A stretch of DNA of 64,000 nucleotides from Oricola indica (GCF_019966595.1 NZ_JAINFJ010000003.1:434001-498000), one strand, 5' to 3'; shown: positions 1-8,488, counted from the first letter of the stretch. Made by a program: numbers and translations. Notes: generated from the letters alone by a model not told the origin.

Positions 1-366
1 ACGCTCGATCCGATGTTCGCCGTCATTGCGTGCCGTTATGATCTCTCGGCAGGTATTTTCTCGATCACCGCTCCGGCGACGGGAGATTTCTGGTCCGTCG
101 CGGTCTTCGATGATCTCGGCCGCATTCGCTTTTCCGCCAACGATCGGATTGTCGCGACGGAAAATCTCGACCTTGTGGTCGCGCAACCATTGCAGATGCG
201 CATCCTTCGCCAGTCCCCTCGCCCGGAACTGGCCGACGCCGTCATGGCCGAGACGAACCGCAGCAGCGGCTTCGTTGTGCTGCGAATCTTCCGTCCGGAC
301 GAGACCTACGAACCTGTCGTGCGTGAGTTCATAGACCGCATCAACTGCAACACCACGCCGATCTAG
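1..366 (+). CDS. DUF1254-family protein, C-terminal part (5' end outside window)
   Basis: The reading frame is open from base 1, so the gene begins to the left of the window; only the last 121 codons are seen. The visible part starts LDPMFAVIACRYDLS and continues through GDFWSVAVFD, a Phe-Ser-x-Asn-Asp-Arg stretch and a closing VVREFIDRINC. From memory this matches the C-terminal half of the small DUF1254 membrane-anchored proteins common in rhizobia, usually paired with a DUF1214 gene. The membrane anchor would lie in the missing N-terminus. Function is unknown. No terminator is evident after the stop. Confidence 0.65.
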   Translation, partial: TLDPMFAVIACRYDLSAGIFSITAPATGDFWSVAVFDDLGRIRFSANDRIVATENLDLVVAQPLQMRILRQSPRPELADAVMAETNRSSGFVVLRIFRPDETYEPVVREFIDRINCNTTPI

Positions 367-372
367 ACGTCG

Positions 373-558
373 CTATTTTTTCGGCTTGCGTCTCTTTTTC
401 GGGGCCTCGGGTAAATCCTCGCCATCGACGCGCTCATGCCACACGCCGGTGAAAACGATCACTTTGCCGAATACGCTGTCTCCATCCACCCGTCTGACCG
501 TTTTCGGACGGCGGGCGGTACGCGGAGCGAATGATGGGAACGCGACAACCTGTGCCAT
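373..558 (-). CDS. Small basic hypothetical protein (61 aa)
   Basis: I do not recognise a named family. The product is short, highly basic and ends in a lysine/arginine tail (KKRRKPKK). The ATG has a good upstream GAGGAA ribosome binding site about 6 bases away, which is the main reason to believe the frame. It ends six bases from the stop of the convergent DUF1254 gene. The tail could bind nucleic acid or simply be disordered; nothing indicates a specific role. Confidence 0.55.
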   Translation of the reverse strand: MAQVVAFPSFAPRTARRPKTVRRVDGDSVFGKVIVFTGVWHERVDGEDLPEAPKKRRKPKK

Positions 559-609
559 GTTCTATTCCTCGCTCGCTGAATGCGATACATAAGCCCTGAC
601 ATTTCATGG

Positions 610-624
610 TTAACAACTTGCTAA
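610..624 (+). promoter_or_regulatory. Near-match to a CtrA box upstream of the DUF2336 gene
   Basis: The bases read TTAA, seven spacer bases, CTAA, one mismatch from the CtrA consensus TTAA-N7-TTAA used by alphaproteobacterial cell-cycle regulators. It lies about 50 bases upstream of the probable start of the DUF2336 gene. A single near-consensus site can occur by chance. Confidence 0.3.
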
Positions 625-675
625 CGCTTTGGCCGTTACGCTGCTCTCGAAATGACACGGGAGCATTTGCCGGCC

Positions 676-1617
676 ATGACGCAGACGATCGAAACCTCTG
701 ACTATTTCGACAATAACAAGATCGCCGTGGCGGCGGTTCGAGAATTCTGCGATGCGCCGAGACCGTCGAAATCCGACATGACGCGGCTGGTCGATCTGGT
801 TCTGCCGCTCTTGCCCACGATCAGTGACGACAGCCGTCGCGAGATCGCCTCAATGCTCGCGATCAGCGAGCTTGCCCCGAAACCGTTGCTCCTCGCCCTT
901 TGTGACTTTCCCGTTGCAATATGCTCGCCAATCCTCACGCGCAGCCACCTGCTCTCCGCTGCGGAATTGCTCGCTATTCTTTCGCAACGCGACATCGAAC
1001 ATGCGCGCGCCATCGCACGCCGAACCCGGCTTGAAACTCCGGTGGTCAATGCTTTACGCCACATGGAGAATGAGGGCATCGACCGGGCACTGGACCTGCG
1101 CCAGAGGCTCGACAACGCCATGCCGCGGGAGCAGGCGGAATCATTCGAGAAGTTTCGCAACGACCTGCGGGGCGATATCGCCTCACAGGCGCAACCTGTT
1201 ATCGACGTTTCGATGGAGCAAATCATCGAGGCGGCGCATGACCCCAATCCGCGCGTTCTGCACACCGCTGTTGCCGACGCACTTGCGATCACGATGGTCA
1301 GCGCGGAGGGCCTGTGCAGCAACCCGACGTCGCGCAACCTTATCTACATGCTGCGCTTCGTAGGCGCTTCGCCGGAGGACGGTTTGAAGGTTTTTGCCGC
1401 GCTGTCTCCGGACCTGGCGGCGGATCCCGCGGTCGCGGACCGCTTCTCGACGGTCTTTAACGAAATCACGACCGAACAGGCTGTTCACAAGGTCTGGTCA
1501 TGGCGAAGCGATGATCTCCTGGCCCTCGCCCGCGAAGCGCTGTCTGCCAATGATCCCGGCGAATCGCATCGAGACCATGCCGACATGTCGGGCACCAGCT
1601 TCATGAAGGTCGCCTGA
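676..1617 (+). CDS. DUF2336 domain protein
   Basis: Cytoplasmic, mostly helical protein of 313 residues matching the DUF2336 family of alphaproteobacteria: repeated Leu/Ala-rich helices in the first 150 residues (for example RSHLLSAAELLAILSQRD) look like a HEAT-like solenoid. No enzyme motif is visible. An ATG at 652 gives eight more residues (MTREHLPA) but has no ribosome binding site; the ATG at 676 has a GGGAG about 12 bases upstream and is preferred. The function of the family is not established. A CtrA-like box lies just upstream. Confidence 0.75.
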   Translation: MTQTIETSDYFDNNKIAVAAVREFCDAPRPSKSDMTRLVDLVLPLLPTISDDSRREIASMLAISELAPKPLLLALCDFPVAICSPILTRSHLLSAAELLAILSQRDIEHARAIARRTRLETPVVNALRHMENEGIDRALDLRQRLDNAMPREQAESFEKFRNDLRGDIASQAQPVIDVSMEQIIEAAHDPNPRVLHTAVADALAITMVSAEGLCSNPTSRNLIYMLRFVGASPEDGLKVFAALSPDLAADPAVADRFSTVFNEITTEQAVHKVWSWRSDDLLALAREALSANDPGESHRDHADMSGTSFMKVA

Positions 1618-1623
1618 CGGGTT

Positions 1624-1983
1624 TCAGGCGATATCGAAGTAATCCGAGGCCTGCTTGCCGAAAAGGTCAAGCTCGACGACCCAGAAATCCGGGTCCATCC
1701 GAGCCTCGCGTGCGAACTTTTCCGCCAGTTCGTCGTCCGCAAGGCCCTCTCCGACGCGTTCGAAGAGCCGTCCGCCAACGAAAGGCCGATCATTGTCGGT
1801 AAACATGCTTTGCGGCGCCTGGGCATAAAGCGTTGTGCCGGCTCCGGGTCCTGCCGGAACGCAGATGAAGATCGCGCCTGCCTCGTCCGAACCATGACGG
1901 AGCACGGTGGCGAAGCCTCCGGCGCTGTTCACACTGCGTATCACCGCCGCCACGAAAATCGCGGAGGTCAAGCGGTTGGACAT
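1624..1983 (-). CDS. DUF1491 family protein
   Basis: Protein of 119 residues with the arrangement of DUF1491: an N-terminal SNRLTSAIFVAAVIR segment, a GGFATVLRHG strand, EAGAIFICV, and a C-terminal acidic helix with DPDFWVVEL. The start is the ATG at 1983, with GGAGA a few bases upstream; a TTG one codon earlier is less likely. It lies downstream of the peptidoglycan-binding gene on the same strand, 26 bases away, so co-transcription is likely. The role is unknown; family members are short soluble proteins found in almost every member of the order. Confidence 0.8.
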   Translation of the reverse strand: MSNRLTSAIFVAAVIRSVNSAGGFATVLRHGSDEAGAIFICVPAGPGAGTTLYAQAPQSMFTDNDRPFVGGRLFERVGEGLADDELAEKFAREARMDPDFWVVELDLFGKQASDYFDIA

Positions 1984-2009
1984 CAAATCTCCAGGCTATC
2001 CCGTGTCGA

Positions 2010-2891
2010 CTACTTTATCAGACCGATCGCGCGCATCTTGTCGAGCAATGTACCGTCGATTTCCCCGGTGACGGGCAAATGAAACAGGGCCTGAAACTCA
2101 CGAATGGCGACTTCCGTTTGTGTTCCCGATATTCCATCGACGGCAATATCGGTATTGCCGAAGGCACGCAGCGCGGCCTGGACTTTCACCACTTCCATCG
2201 ACGGTATCTGCGCCGGAAGGGCGGCCTGACCACCGGCGCCACTGGTGTTCGCGATCAATTCGGCGACAATCGCTGATGCGTTAGGCGCGCGCGGCTCCGG
2301 CCGCGAATCCGGAATAGCCGCGGTGACGCCCAGATTGTTGCGCAGCGAAGTGATCAACTCGGCTTCGCTGAGTTCGATGCCGCGCAAACCCGCCTTGTCC
2401 TTGTAGGTCTCGATTGCGGCGCCGGTCATCGGCCCCATCAGTCCATCAACCGCACCATCATAGTATCCCATTTTGGCCAGCAATTCCTGGATGCCGGCCA
2501 CCTGTGGGCTCTTGTCTTCCTGAGAAATGGACGGCCCATCGGACGACGGCCTGATCGCCGGCACCGGAGCGACCTCCGGAATGGCTTCACTGACCCTTTT
2601 CGGCATCGGCTCCGGCTCGGCGAAGCGTTTCGTGTCGGGTGCCTGCGGCAGGTTGACGGCCGTTTCCGCTTTCGGGGCTTCGGATTGCGGCAATTGCGTC
2701 TCGGCAACGGGCGCGGGCCTCGTCGCGAACAACGCAGCGGGATGACGTTGTTCCTGGAAGTAGACTGCATTGGCGGTGAAGAAGGTCATCGCGACGCACA
2801 TAGCGGTCGCACCGCCCGCAAAGCCCGGATTTGCCGCGATCGTTTCGCCGAGAAAACCTGCCGTTCCACGAATGGCTGATAGAACCGTCAT
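2010..2891 (-). CDS. Membrane-anchored peptidoglycan-binding domain protein
   Basis: From the ATG at 2891 the product has 293 residues. One transmembrane segment (around residues 24-44, ATAMCVAMTFFTANAVYF) is followed by a Pro/Ala/Glu-rich linker and two PG_binding_1-like repeats: one near IQELLAKMGYYDGAVDGLMG and a second near VQAALRAFGNTDIAVDGISG. Each has the D-G-x-x-G turn typical of this fold. The protein should face the periplasm and bind cell-wall peptides; no catalytic domain is visible. A longer frame from 2972 would overlap the kinase gene and lacks support. Its start is four bases from the kinase stop, so the two are probably one operon. Confidence 0.75.
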   Translation of the reverse strand: MTVLSAIRGTAGFLGETIAANPGFAGGATAMCVAMTFFTANAVYFQEQRHPAALFATRPAPVAETQLPQSEAPKAETAVNLPQAPDTKRFAEPEPMPKRVSEAIPEVAPVPAIRPSSDGPSISQEDKSPQVAGIQELLAKMGYYDGAVDGLMGPMTGAAIETYKDKAGLRGIELSEAELITSLRNNLGVTAAIPDSRPEPRAPNASAIVAELIANTSGAGGQAALPAQIPSMEVVKVQAALRAFGNTDIAVDGISGTQTEVAIREFQALFHLPVTGEIDGTLLDKMRAIGLIK

Positions 2892-2895
2892 ATCC

Positions 2896-4491
2896 TTACC
2901 CTGCAAGTCGTACTGCACTGCTGTTGACCTTGCGCCGCGCCTTGCCTGGCGCATCCAAGAAAACCTGCTCATCGCCGGCGTCGATCGAGGCGCATTCCTT
3001 GCCCACCGGGATGAACACCGTCACTTCGGTTCCCTCGCCGGCTTTGCTTTTTACGTCGAGCGACCCGCCGTGCAATTGCACAAGTCCGGTGACGACCGTA
3101 AGGCCGAGACCTGTCCCTTCGCAACTGCGCGTGTAGGCATTGTCGACTTGCGAAAATGGCGCGCCGATGACCGCAAGATCCGCGTCAGACATCCCGATAC
3201 CGTCATCGGAAACGCGGAGCGCAAATCCGCCTTCGTCGCACTCGATCGTCATTCGCACAGTTCCGCCGGCTTCGGTGAACTTGATGGCGTTCGACAGGAG
3301 ATTGATCGCAATCTGCTTCATGGCGCGTCTGTCCGCGTCTGCCTGAGCAACATCGCCAGAACTATCGAACTCGAGCGTAACGCCCTTCACGGCCGCCTGC
3401 GGTTGCAGCATGGCGGCGCATTCCTGCGCAACCATACCGAGATCGAACGTTTCACGGTGAATGGCATATGTCCCGGCGCTGATCTTGGAGACGTCGAGGA
3501 TCGTGTTTACGACACCCAGAAGGTGCGAACCGGAACTGTGAATCAGGTTCACATATTCGCGCTGTCGGTCGTTGGCCAACGGACCGAACATGTCACGGCG
3601 CAGAATATCGGAGAATCCGATAATGGAGTTGAGCGGTGTCCGCAGTTCATGGCTGACCGTCGCGAGGAAACGCTTCTGCGCATCATTATCCGCAACGTCC
3701 GCTTCGGCGGCCTCTTCTTTCAGAACAAGCGCCACGAATTCACCCGTTGCAGCGAGATCCAGTCGCATGGACGAGAAGGATTGCGGTTCACCGGGCGACG
3801 CGAGGTCGACCCTCACGGTGATCGATCTGGGCATCCGGCTCTTTTCGGACACATCGGCGATCGCTTCCAGAAAGGCGATCCTGTCAGCAACGTGTACCTG
3901 ATCGATAAACTGGCCGCGAACCGGAAACAGACCGGCTCGTTTCCCCGTCGCCGACCTTATCTTTCCACGACGGGTCAGTTCGATGCGCGTGTTTTGCGGC
4001 AACGTCTCTTCGGCTTCGGTGGGCGGCGACGCCATGAGCAAGCGCACGCGGCTCGCCGTGACGTATCGGCCGACAACCAGAAACAGGACAAATCCGTTGG
4101 CAAGTGCCAGTATCGGTGAAACCGCGACAAGCGTCCCGGCCAGAGCGCTCCAGCATGCGATTGCGAAGACACCAGCGCTCCAGGGCGTTCGTGAAATGCT
4201 CAACCACCCGAGAGCGAGAAACGGGATTGCGACATGTGCCAACGCGATCGCCGCGGCGGCGCCATATGTTCCCGGCAGACCAAAGCCGCTGAGCGCGATG
4301 CAAACCGGAGCGATGATGAATGCTGCGCCGGCAGCGAGTCCGACCAGTCGCTCGGCGACGAACGACAGGATTTCCGGTTCGCCATCCTCTGTCTGCCGAC
4401 CGGCCGAAATCGACCGGCGCGCCATATCATGAAGCGCCTTGCCGTAAATTTCAGGAATGGTTCGCTGTAACGCCAACAATCGTACTCGCAA
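2896..4491 (-). CDS. Membrane sensor histidine kinase
   Basis: About 531 residues: four hydrophobic segments in residues 41-145, a PAS-like region around 160-260, then HisKA with the phosphoacceptor histidine near residue 281 in FLATVSHELRTPLN, and a HATPase domain with the N box (INLLSNAIKFTE), G1 box (DDGIGMS) and G2 box (GTGLGL). No receiver domain follows, so it must pass phosphate to a separate regulator, none of which is adjacent. It resembles the PleC/DivJ-like kinases of alphaproteobacteria, but I cannot assign the ligand or partner. The start could also be an internal Met near 4425. The periplasmic peptidoglycan-binding gene follows directly. Confidence 0.85.
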   Translation of the reverse strand: MRVRLLALQRTIPEIYGKALHDMARRSISAGRQTEDGEPEILSFVAERLVGLAAGAAFIIAPVCIALSGFGLPGTYGAAAAIALAHVAIPFLALGWLSISRTPWSAGVFAIACWSALAGTLVAVSPILALANGFVLFLVVGRYVTASRVRLLMASPPTEAEETLPQNTRIELTRRGKIRSATGKRAGLFPVRGQFIDQVHVADRIAFLEAIADVSEKSRMPRSITVRVDLASPGEPQSFSSMRLDLAATGEFVALVLKEEAAEADVADNDAQKRFLATVSHELRTPLNSIIGFSDILRRDMFGPLANDRQREYVNLIHSSGSHLLGVVNTILDVSKISAGTYAIHRETFDLGMVAQECAAMLQPQAAVKGVTLEFDSSGDVAQADADRRAMKQIAINLLSNAIKFTEAGGTVRMTIECDEGGFALRVSDDGIGMSDADLAVIGAPFSQVDNAYTRSCEGTGLGLTVVTGLVQLHGGSLDVKSKAGEGTEVTVFIPVGKECASIDAGDEQVFLDAPGKARRKVNSSAVRLAG

Positions 4492-4808
4492 CGCGGATGA
4501 GCGGCGATAATCGCCTCGGCCTCAAGATCGCAGCTAGCGTTTAATGAATGGATAAACGGCCGGGCCGCTCATCCCCTTTCCGGCACACAAATCGGTTTTG
4601 TCCGGCCTGAACGGCGAGGTTTTGACGGTATGGTTAACGCGCTGTGTAGAAGCCAATCGCTTGAATGAGCGGGATAATTTCAGGCTCTGTAAACTTTTAG
4701 CAAAACACGCCTAAAAACGATCATTCCGTGCATGCAATGCGCCAACGGCTGCCGGGCTAGATGTCGGTTAGGGACGAATGTGAAGGAACCAGGTTTGGCG
4801 GATTGAAA
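4492..4808. other. Intergenic region between divergent genes
   Basis: About 317 bases separate the histidine kinase from the DUF5330 gene, which point away from each other, so both promoters should lie here. I see no clear operator, repeat or small gene; the stretch near 4660-4725 is relatively AT-rich and is the most promoter-like part. Confidence 0.4.
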
Positions 4809-5147
4809 ATGCGTTTTCTATTGAAAATGTTTGTCTTAGGCTTCATCGGACTGGCAATTTTGCCGGCCTTTGCGCCATCGGAATACCGCGACGCCTCGGC
4901 CAGCATCCAGAGCGATACTGCACCAACGCCTTCACCATACGACATCGCATCGCTGGTCGGTCAGGCAGCGGCGGATATACGTGGATTGTGCGACCGCCAG
5001 CCGGAGGTTTGCAGAATCGGTGGGGATCTCGTTTCCTATGCGAGTTCGAGGGCGCGTGAAGGACTGGATATCGCCTATGCGATGTTCCGCCATGGTCACC
5101 CGTCGATGAAGGAACCCGCTTCCGGGAAAGCGCCCGAAGCCGAATAA
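4809..5147 (+). CDS. DUF5330 family small membrane protein
   Basis: Product of 112 residues: an N-terminal hydrophobic segment (FLLKMFVLGFIGLAILPAFA), then a soluble part with two cysteines in RGLCDRQPEVCRIGG, followed by an amphipathic helix and a short polar tail. The paired cysteines in a C-x5-C arrangement after DIRGL are the mark of DUF5330. The ATG at 4809 is chosen because it starts directly before the signal-like helix; an upstream ATG at 4761 adds 16 polar residues. Probably exported to the periplasm, function unknown. Confidence 0.75.
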   Translation: MRFLLKMFVLGFIGLAILPAFAPSEYRDASASIQSDTAPTPSPYDIASLVGQAAADIRGLCDRQPEVCRIGGDLVSYASSRAREGLDIAYAMFRHGHPSMKEPASGKAPEAE

Positions 5148-5250
5148 ACCGGCGCCTCCCACCCTTGCCGGGTGTCCCTGTACCGACTAAGTAGCCTGCA
5201 GATCCGGGGATTTTCACCATCGCCGGTTGAACAGGAACTCTGCGCGGCCG

Positions 5251-5676
5251 ATGCTACCTTCGCTCGAAACGATCACGGATGATTTCGCTTTCCTCGACGA
5301 CTGGGAAGACAAGTACCGTTATGTCATCGAGATCGGAAAGAGCCTCCCCGACATGCCCGAGTCCGAGAAAACGGCTGCCAACAAGGTCAATGGATGTGTC
5401 AGCCAGGTGTGGCTTGCGACCTCGACCGGTGACGGAAACGATCCCGTGGTGACGTTCCGCGGTGATTCCGACGCTCATATCGTTCGCGGGCTTGTGGCGA
5501 TCATGATTGCGGCGTTGTCGGGCAGAAAGGCATCGGAGATCGGTTCTTTCGATGCCGCGGAACTTCTGAAATCCCTGGGGCTTGAAGACAACCTCACACC
5601 GCAACGCTCCAACGGCTTGCGTGCCATGGTGGCGCGAATGAAGGAAGAAGCGCACGCTGCAACAAACGCGGCTTGA
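5251..5676 (+). CDS. sufE: SufE family Fe-S assembly protein
   Basis: Cytoplasmic sulfur-acceptor protein of 141 residues. SufE takes persulfide sulfur from the cysteine desulfurase SufS for Fe-S cluster building; the acceptor cysteine is visible in NKVNGCVSQVWL. Other family marks are the DWEDKYRYVIEIG and LPDMPESEK segments and the C-terminal LTPQRSNGLRAMVARMK helix. The ATG at 5251 gives the usual family length; a TTG at 5227 would add eight residues. It stands apart from any suf operon in this window, which is common in this order. Confidence 0.93.
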   Translation: MLPSLETITDDFAFLDDWEDKYRYVIEIGKSLPDMPESEKTAANKVNGCVSQVWLATSTGDGNDPVVTFRGDSDAHIVRGLVAIMIAALSGRKASEIGSFDAAELLKSLGLEDNLTPQRSNGLRAMVARMKEEAHAATNAA

Positions 5677-5713
5677 CGCTTTCCGGAGCATTTCAGAGCC
5701 CGGTTGTCCTGCC

Positions 5714-6526
5714 CTAGCAGTTCAACGACGGGCGAAATCCATCGGATCCCCAGTGGAGAATTTTGCGCGAGCGCCGTTTCCGCGCCGATCCTGGATCGTA
5801 GTGAGCGTCCAAAAGCCCAAGCGCGGTTTTGAGCATCAGCTTCGCGGAGCGACGCGGCCAGTTTCTTTCGCGTTCGACCTGCTCCAGACCCTTCAAAAAA
5901 CAGCAGACGTCCACGAGGGCGCCGCCAAGGTCAGGCCCGACGGCGGTCAACGCGGCGTTGACCCGATCGCGGGCGGCCATGACATGATCGGCCATCTCCA
6001 CCGCTCTGGACTGCCCGCCCGTCCTTGCGACATGCGAAATATCCCAGGAAGCGGTGACTCTTGGTTGAAGCAATGCATGCTCGAAGTCACTCCGCAGCCT
6101 GTCGCCGGCCGCGAGTTCCGCCCCTTCGAACCATGCCCCGCCATCCGGGCGTTTGAGGCGCGCCAGCATCGCAAGGGGCGACTCCGCATCGTTGAGTGTG
6201 ACTCGATGCGGATGTCCGTGAAATTGCACATGCGCCTCGCGGATTTGGCGGTGTTGACCAGCGACATCGCCCGACCGTTGCCGGCGCAGTGAAGCCTGCC
6301 CCGCATCTGTCAGCCTTACCTCTGCCAAGTCATCCCGGCGCGAGACGACGATACTCCCCGATCGCAGCATCGCTTCGATATCCGAACTCTCACATCGGAC
6401 CGATCGACTGCCGGTAAATTCCAGCAACTTCATATCGGAACTGCCGGTATCTCTCAGAACCGCAGGAGACTTCTCGAGCATCTGCATGAAACGCAGGATC
6501 CGCCTCTCGGATTTTGCGTCAGGCAT
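5714..6526 (-). CDS. DUF6456 domain protein
   Basis: 270 residues. The C-terminal part holds the DUF6456 core: VDVCCFLKGLEQVERER, the NWPRRSAKLMLKTALGLL helix and a final HYDP/GSARKRRS segment. The N-terminal 120 residues are less conserved and contain a winged-helix-like stretch with LTDAGQASLRR. DUF6456 proteins are probable DNA-binding regulators of unknown target. The start overlaps the end of the DnaA-C-domain gene by 8 bases, so the two are translationally coupled. This pairing is a recurrent rhizobial arrangement as far as I recall. Confidence 0.8.
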   Translation of the reverse strand: MPDAKSERRILRFMQMLEKSPAVLRDTGSSDMKLLEFTGSRSVRCESSDIEAMLRSGSIVVSRRDDLAEVRLTDAGQASLRRQRSGDVAGQHRQIREAHVQFHGHPHRVTLNDAESPLAMLARLKRPDGGAWFEGAELAAGDRLRSDFEHALLQPRVTASWDISHVARTGGQSRAVEMADHVMAARDRVNAALTAVGPDLGGALVDVCCFLKGLEQVERERNWPRRSAKLMLKTALGLLDAHYDPGSARKRRSRKILHWGSDGFRPSLNC

Positions 6527-6977
6527 TCCGCTGCTCCGATCGGCAATTCAGCGAAAACGCAATCGTGACAAGATGTTCCACCCGGGAAACGATCACGTTG
6601 AAATCCTCGTCGTCACGCATGTCCTCGATCGTGTGACACGCATGGACAACCGTGCTCTTGTCGCGCCCGAACCCGGCGCCGACGGCCGACATCTTCAGTC
6701 CGAGCGTGACATGGGCGACATACATGCCGATCTGGCGGATTCGGGAAACCGGTTTCGACGTTCGTTTCGATGAGCGCAACTGGCGGCCGCTGACATTGAA
6801 GAACACTGCCAGCAGATCGATAATCCCGTCGCATATTTCCACCGCCTCGGCGGTTCCGACAGAATGGCCGAAGCCGAAATCGGCATCGTCATTACTTTCC
6901 CTGTCGATTTCCCCTGCTCCGCTTCGAGCGGGGCTGCTGCCGTCGTGAATTGAAACGCCTGCGAGAGTGTTCAGCAT
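6519..6977 (-). CDS. DnaA domain IV-like helix-turn-helix protein
   Basis: 152 residues from the ATG at 6977, which has a GGAG ribosome binding site about 10 bases upstream. The C-terminal half is a Bac_DnaA_C-type DNA-binding domain: SRIRQIGMYVAHVTLG, then GAGFGRDKSTVVHACHTIED, matching the DnaA signature where DnaA recognises DnaA boxes. There is no AAA+ ATPase domain and the N-terminus is low complexity, so this is not DnaA. It could bind DnaA boxes as a regulator or competitor; that is inference. It overlaps the DUF6456 gene downstream. Confidence 0.85.
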   Translation of the reverse strand: MLNTLAGVSIHDGSSPARSGAGEIDRESNDDADFGFGHSVGTAEAVEICDGIIDLLAVFFNVSGRQLRSSKRTSKPVSRIRQIGMYVAHVTLGLKMSAVGAGFGRDKSTVVHACHTIEDMRDDEDFNVIVSRVEHLVTIAFSLNCRSEQRNA

Positions 6978-7036
6978 TCGCAAAATTCTCCGTAATAGGT
7001 TTTTATTCCTATATCGGATTGGCAAGCGTTGAATAA

Positions 7037-7966
7037 GTGGTTTTCCGGACTTTGTTCATACGCCCGGTTTTCCGGCCTCTATCGCCGGGTCCCGAAGGTT
7101 TTCACCAGGCACTTATCCAACAGATCACCGATGCGCCTACGGTCAGCACCGGTATCGATTGCAGGAGCGCGGCATTGAATTTAGAGCGAGACCGAAGCGG
7201 GAGCGCCCGAACCGCACGCATATATGCACTTGCGAGCAGGCCCACGCATTTGCTTCAACTTGCGCGTGCAAGCCAGTGTCGTCTTGCCGCCGCCTCGCCC
7301 GATGAGTTGCGCGACTGGATGGAAAGCATCACGATTGCGCTGCGACGCGAGCGGACCAAAAGCGCTTCCCGGCACTGGTCATACGATCTCAACCGCCACA
7401 TCGCGCTAAAAGCAGCCCGGGACCGGGTGAGGTCAGAAATCGAAGCCAGGAAAACCTTACCCGGCAAAAAGAAAGCCGCGGACGAAGCCGCGGCCTTGAA
7501 AGATCGATTTCGGGTCAGGCTGTATCTAGCGCTTCGATCCGCGCTTGCGGCCAAGGCCCATCTCACGTGCAAGACGCGAACGCTGTGCGGCATATGCAGG
7601 AGCGACCATCGGATAGTCTGCCGGCAGGCTCCATTTCTCGCGATACTCTTCCGGCGTCATACCATAGTGGCTCATGAGATGGCGCTTCAGCGATTTGAAC
7701 TTCTGGCCATCTTCAAGGCAAATGATGTAATCGTCGGTGACCGAACGCTTCGGATTGACGGCGGGACGCGGCTTTTCCTGAACTTCCTCAACAACGCCGC
7801 CAAGTGTCTTGCCGAGTGCTGTATGAATCTCCGAAATCAGTCCGGGCAGATCCGAGGCGGGAACAGGGTTATTGCTGACATAGGCAGATACGACGTCTGC
7901 GGTCAGTTCGGCCAAAAGGTCGTTTTGTCCCGAATTGTCTGTCATAGTTGTATTATCCTTTATTAA
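7037..7966 (+). CDS. Possible conserved hypothetical protein, 3' end uncertain
   Basis: The frame opens with a GTG at 7037. Its middle part ([20 protein letters not shown], then [18 protein letters not shown] and [15 protein letters not shown]) reads like real protein and resembles, from memory, a short hypothetical protein found near mucR in rhizobia. After about codon 145 the frame runs antisense through the mucR terminator and the whole of mucR to 7966, and the composition becomes implausible. Either the natural stop has been lost by a frameshift near 7460, or only the first part is coding. No strong ribosome binding site is seen at the GTG. Confidence 0.35.
   Translation: MVFRTLFIRPVFRPLSPGPEGFHQALIQQITDAPTVSTGIDCRSAALNLERDRSGSARTARIYALASRPTHLLQLARASQCRLAAASPDELRDWMESITIALRRERTKSASRHWSYDLNRHIALKAARDRVRSEIEARKTLPGKKKAADEAAALKDRFRVRLYLALRSALAAKAHLTCKTRTLCGICRSDHRIVCRQAPFLAILFRRHTIVAHEMALQRFELLAIFKANDVIVGDRTLRIDGGTRLFLNFLNNAAKCLAECCMNLRNQSGQIRGGNRVIADIGRYDVCGQFGQKVVLSRIVCHSCIILY
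7466..7494 (-). terminator. Rho-independent terminator of mucR
   Basis: On the minus strand a perfect 7-bp GC stem (GCCGCGG / CCGCGGC) with a 6-base loop is followed by TTTCTTTTT. It begins 32 bases after the mucR stop codon. Confidence 0.85.
7526..7945 (-). CDS. mucR: MucR/Ros family zinc-finger transcriptional regulator
   Basis: 139 residues. MucR/Ros proteins are small H-NS-like silencers and regulators in alphaproteobacteria that control exopolysaccharide, motility and virulence genes. The zinc-finger region is visible from [20 protein letters not shown] to [14 protein letters not shown]: a cysteine in IICLEDG, and histidines in KRHLMSH, the Ros-type C-x-D-x(n)-H pattern with its second ligand altered as in many MucR proteins. 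The N-terminal helix ([20 protein letters not shown]) mediates oligomerisation in the family. The ATG at 7945 has AAAGGA 10 bases upstream. Exopolysaccharide genes at 52.6 kb would be a natural target, which is inference. Confidence 0.95.
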   Translation of the reverse strand: MTDNSGQNDLLAELTADVVSAYVSNNPVPASDLPGLISEIHTALGKTLGGVVEEVQEKPRPAVNPKRSVTDDYIICLEDGQKFKSLKRHLMSHYGMTPEEYREKWSLPADYPMVAPAYAAQRSRLAREMGLGRKRGSKR

Positions 7967-8145
7967 CTTTCTACGCGCGCCGAGTTGTTGACCGCGTGCT
8001 GTATGGTTTCCATCCCAAACCGTACATGACACCTATCACAATAAATTGGAATGCAATAATTAAATTCGCCATTCTTTCAGCAACTAAAGGTTGTAAATGC
8101 TTTACTTTTTCGAATATTCTAACGCTATGGCTGTATAAAAGGGAT

Positions 8146-8487
8146 TTAACTGTCTCTTTTCGATTCGCCCATTTCATCCAGCACCGAAGATTTTGCAAGT
8201 TCATAACCTACGACATAGGCTGCTTTAGCAAGCAAATGAGCCGAAATCGGTGCCGTCAGAAGAAAAAACGTAATACCCGCAAGTGCTCGCGTTACAGTTG
8301 CGGTATCACCCGCATGCACGGCAAGCGCAAGTAAAACCATACCCGATCCAAGCGTGCCAGCTTTCGACGCAGCGTGCATCTTCGAATATATATCAGGAAA
8401 ACGCCATAGGCCAACTGCCGCAACGAATGCAAAGAAAGTACCTGCAAGTATTAGTAGTCCAGCTACGATATTGACGACTGTTTCCAT
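8146..8487 (-). CDS. mrpG: Mrp cation/proton antiporter subunit G
   Basis: 113 residues with three transmembrane helices: one at the N-terminus (VVNIVAGLLILAGTFFAFVA), one around SGMVLLALAVHAG and one around ITFFLLTAPISAHLLAKAAY. The GLWRFPDIYSKMHAASKAGT segment is diagnostic of PhaG/MnhG/YufB. Last gene of the seven-gene operon; one base separates its start from the stop of mrpF. It is a small membrane subunit of the multi-subunit Na+(K+)/H+ antiporter. Confidence 0.93.
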   Translation of the reverse strand: METVVNIVAGLLILAGTFFAFVAAVGLWRFPDIYSKMHAASKAGTLGSGMVLLALAVHAGDTATVTRALAGITFFLLTAPISAHLLAKAAYVVGYELAKSSVLDEMGESKRDS

Positions 8488-8488
8488 G

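Noticed and set aside
2770-4119. Plus-strand frame of about 449 residues
   Set aside because: Antisense to the histidine kinase, which has all catalytic motifs on the minus strand.
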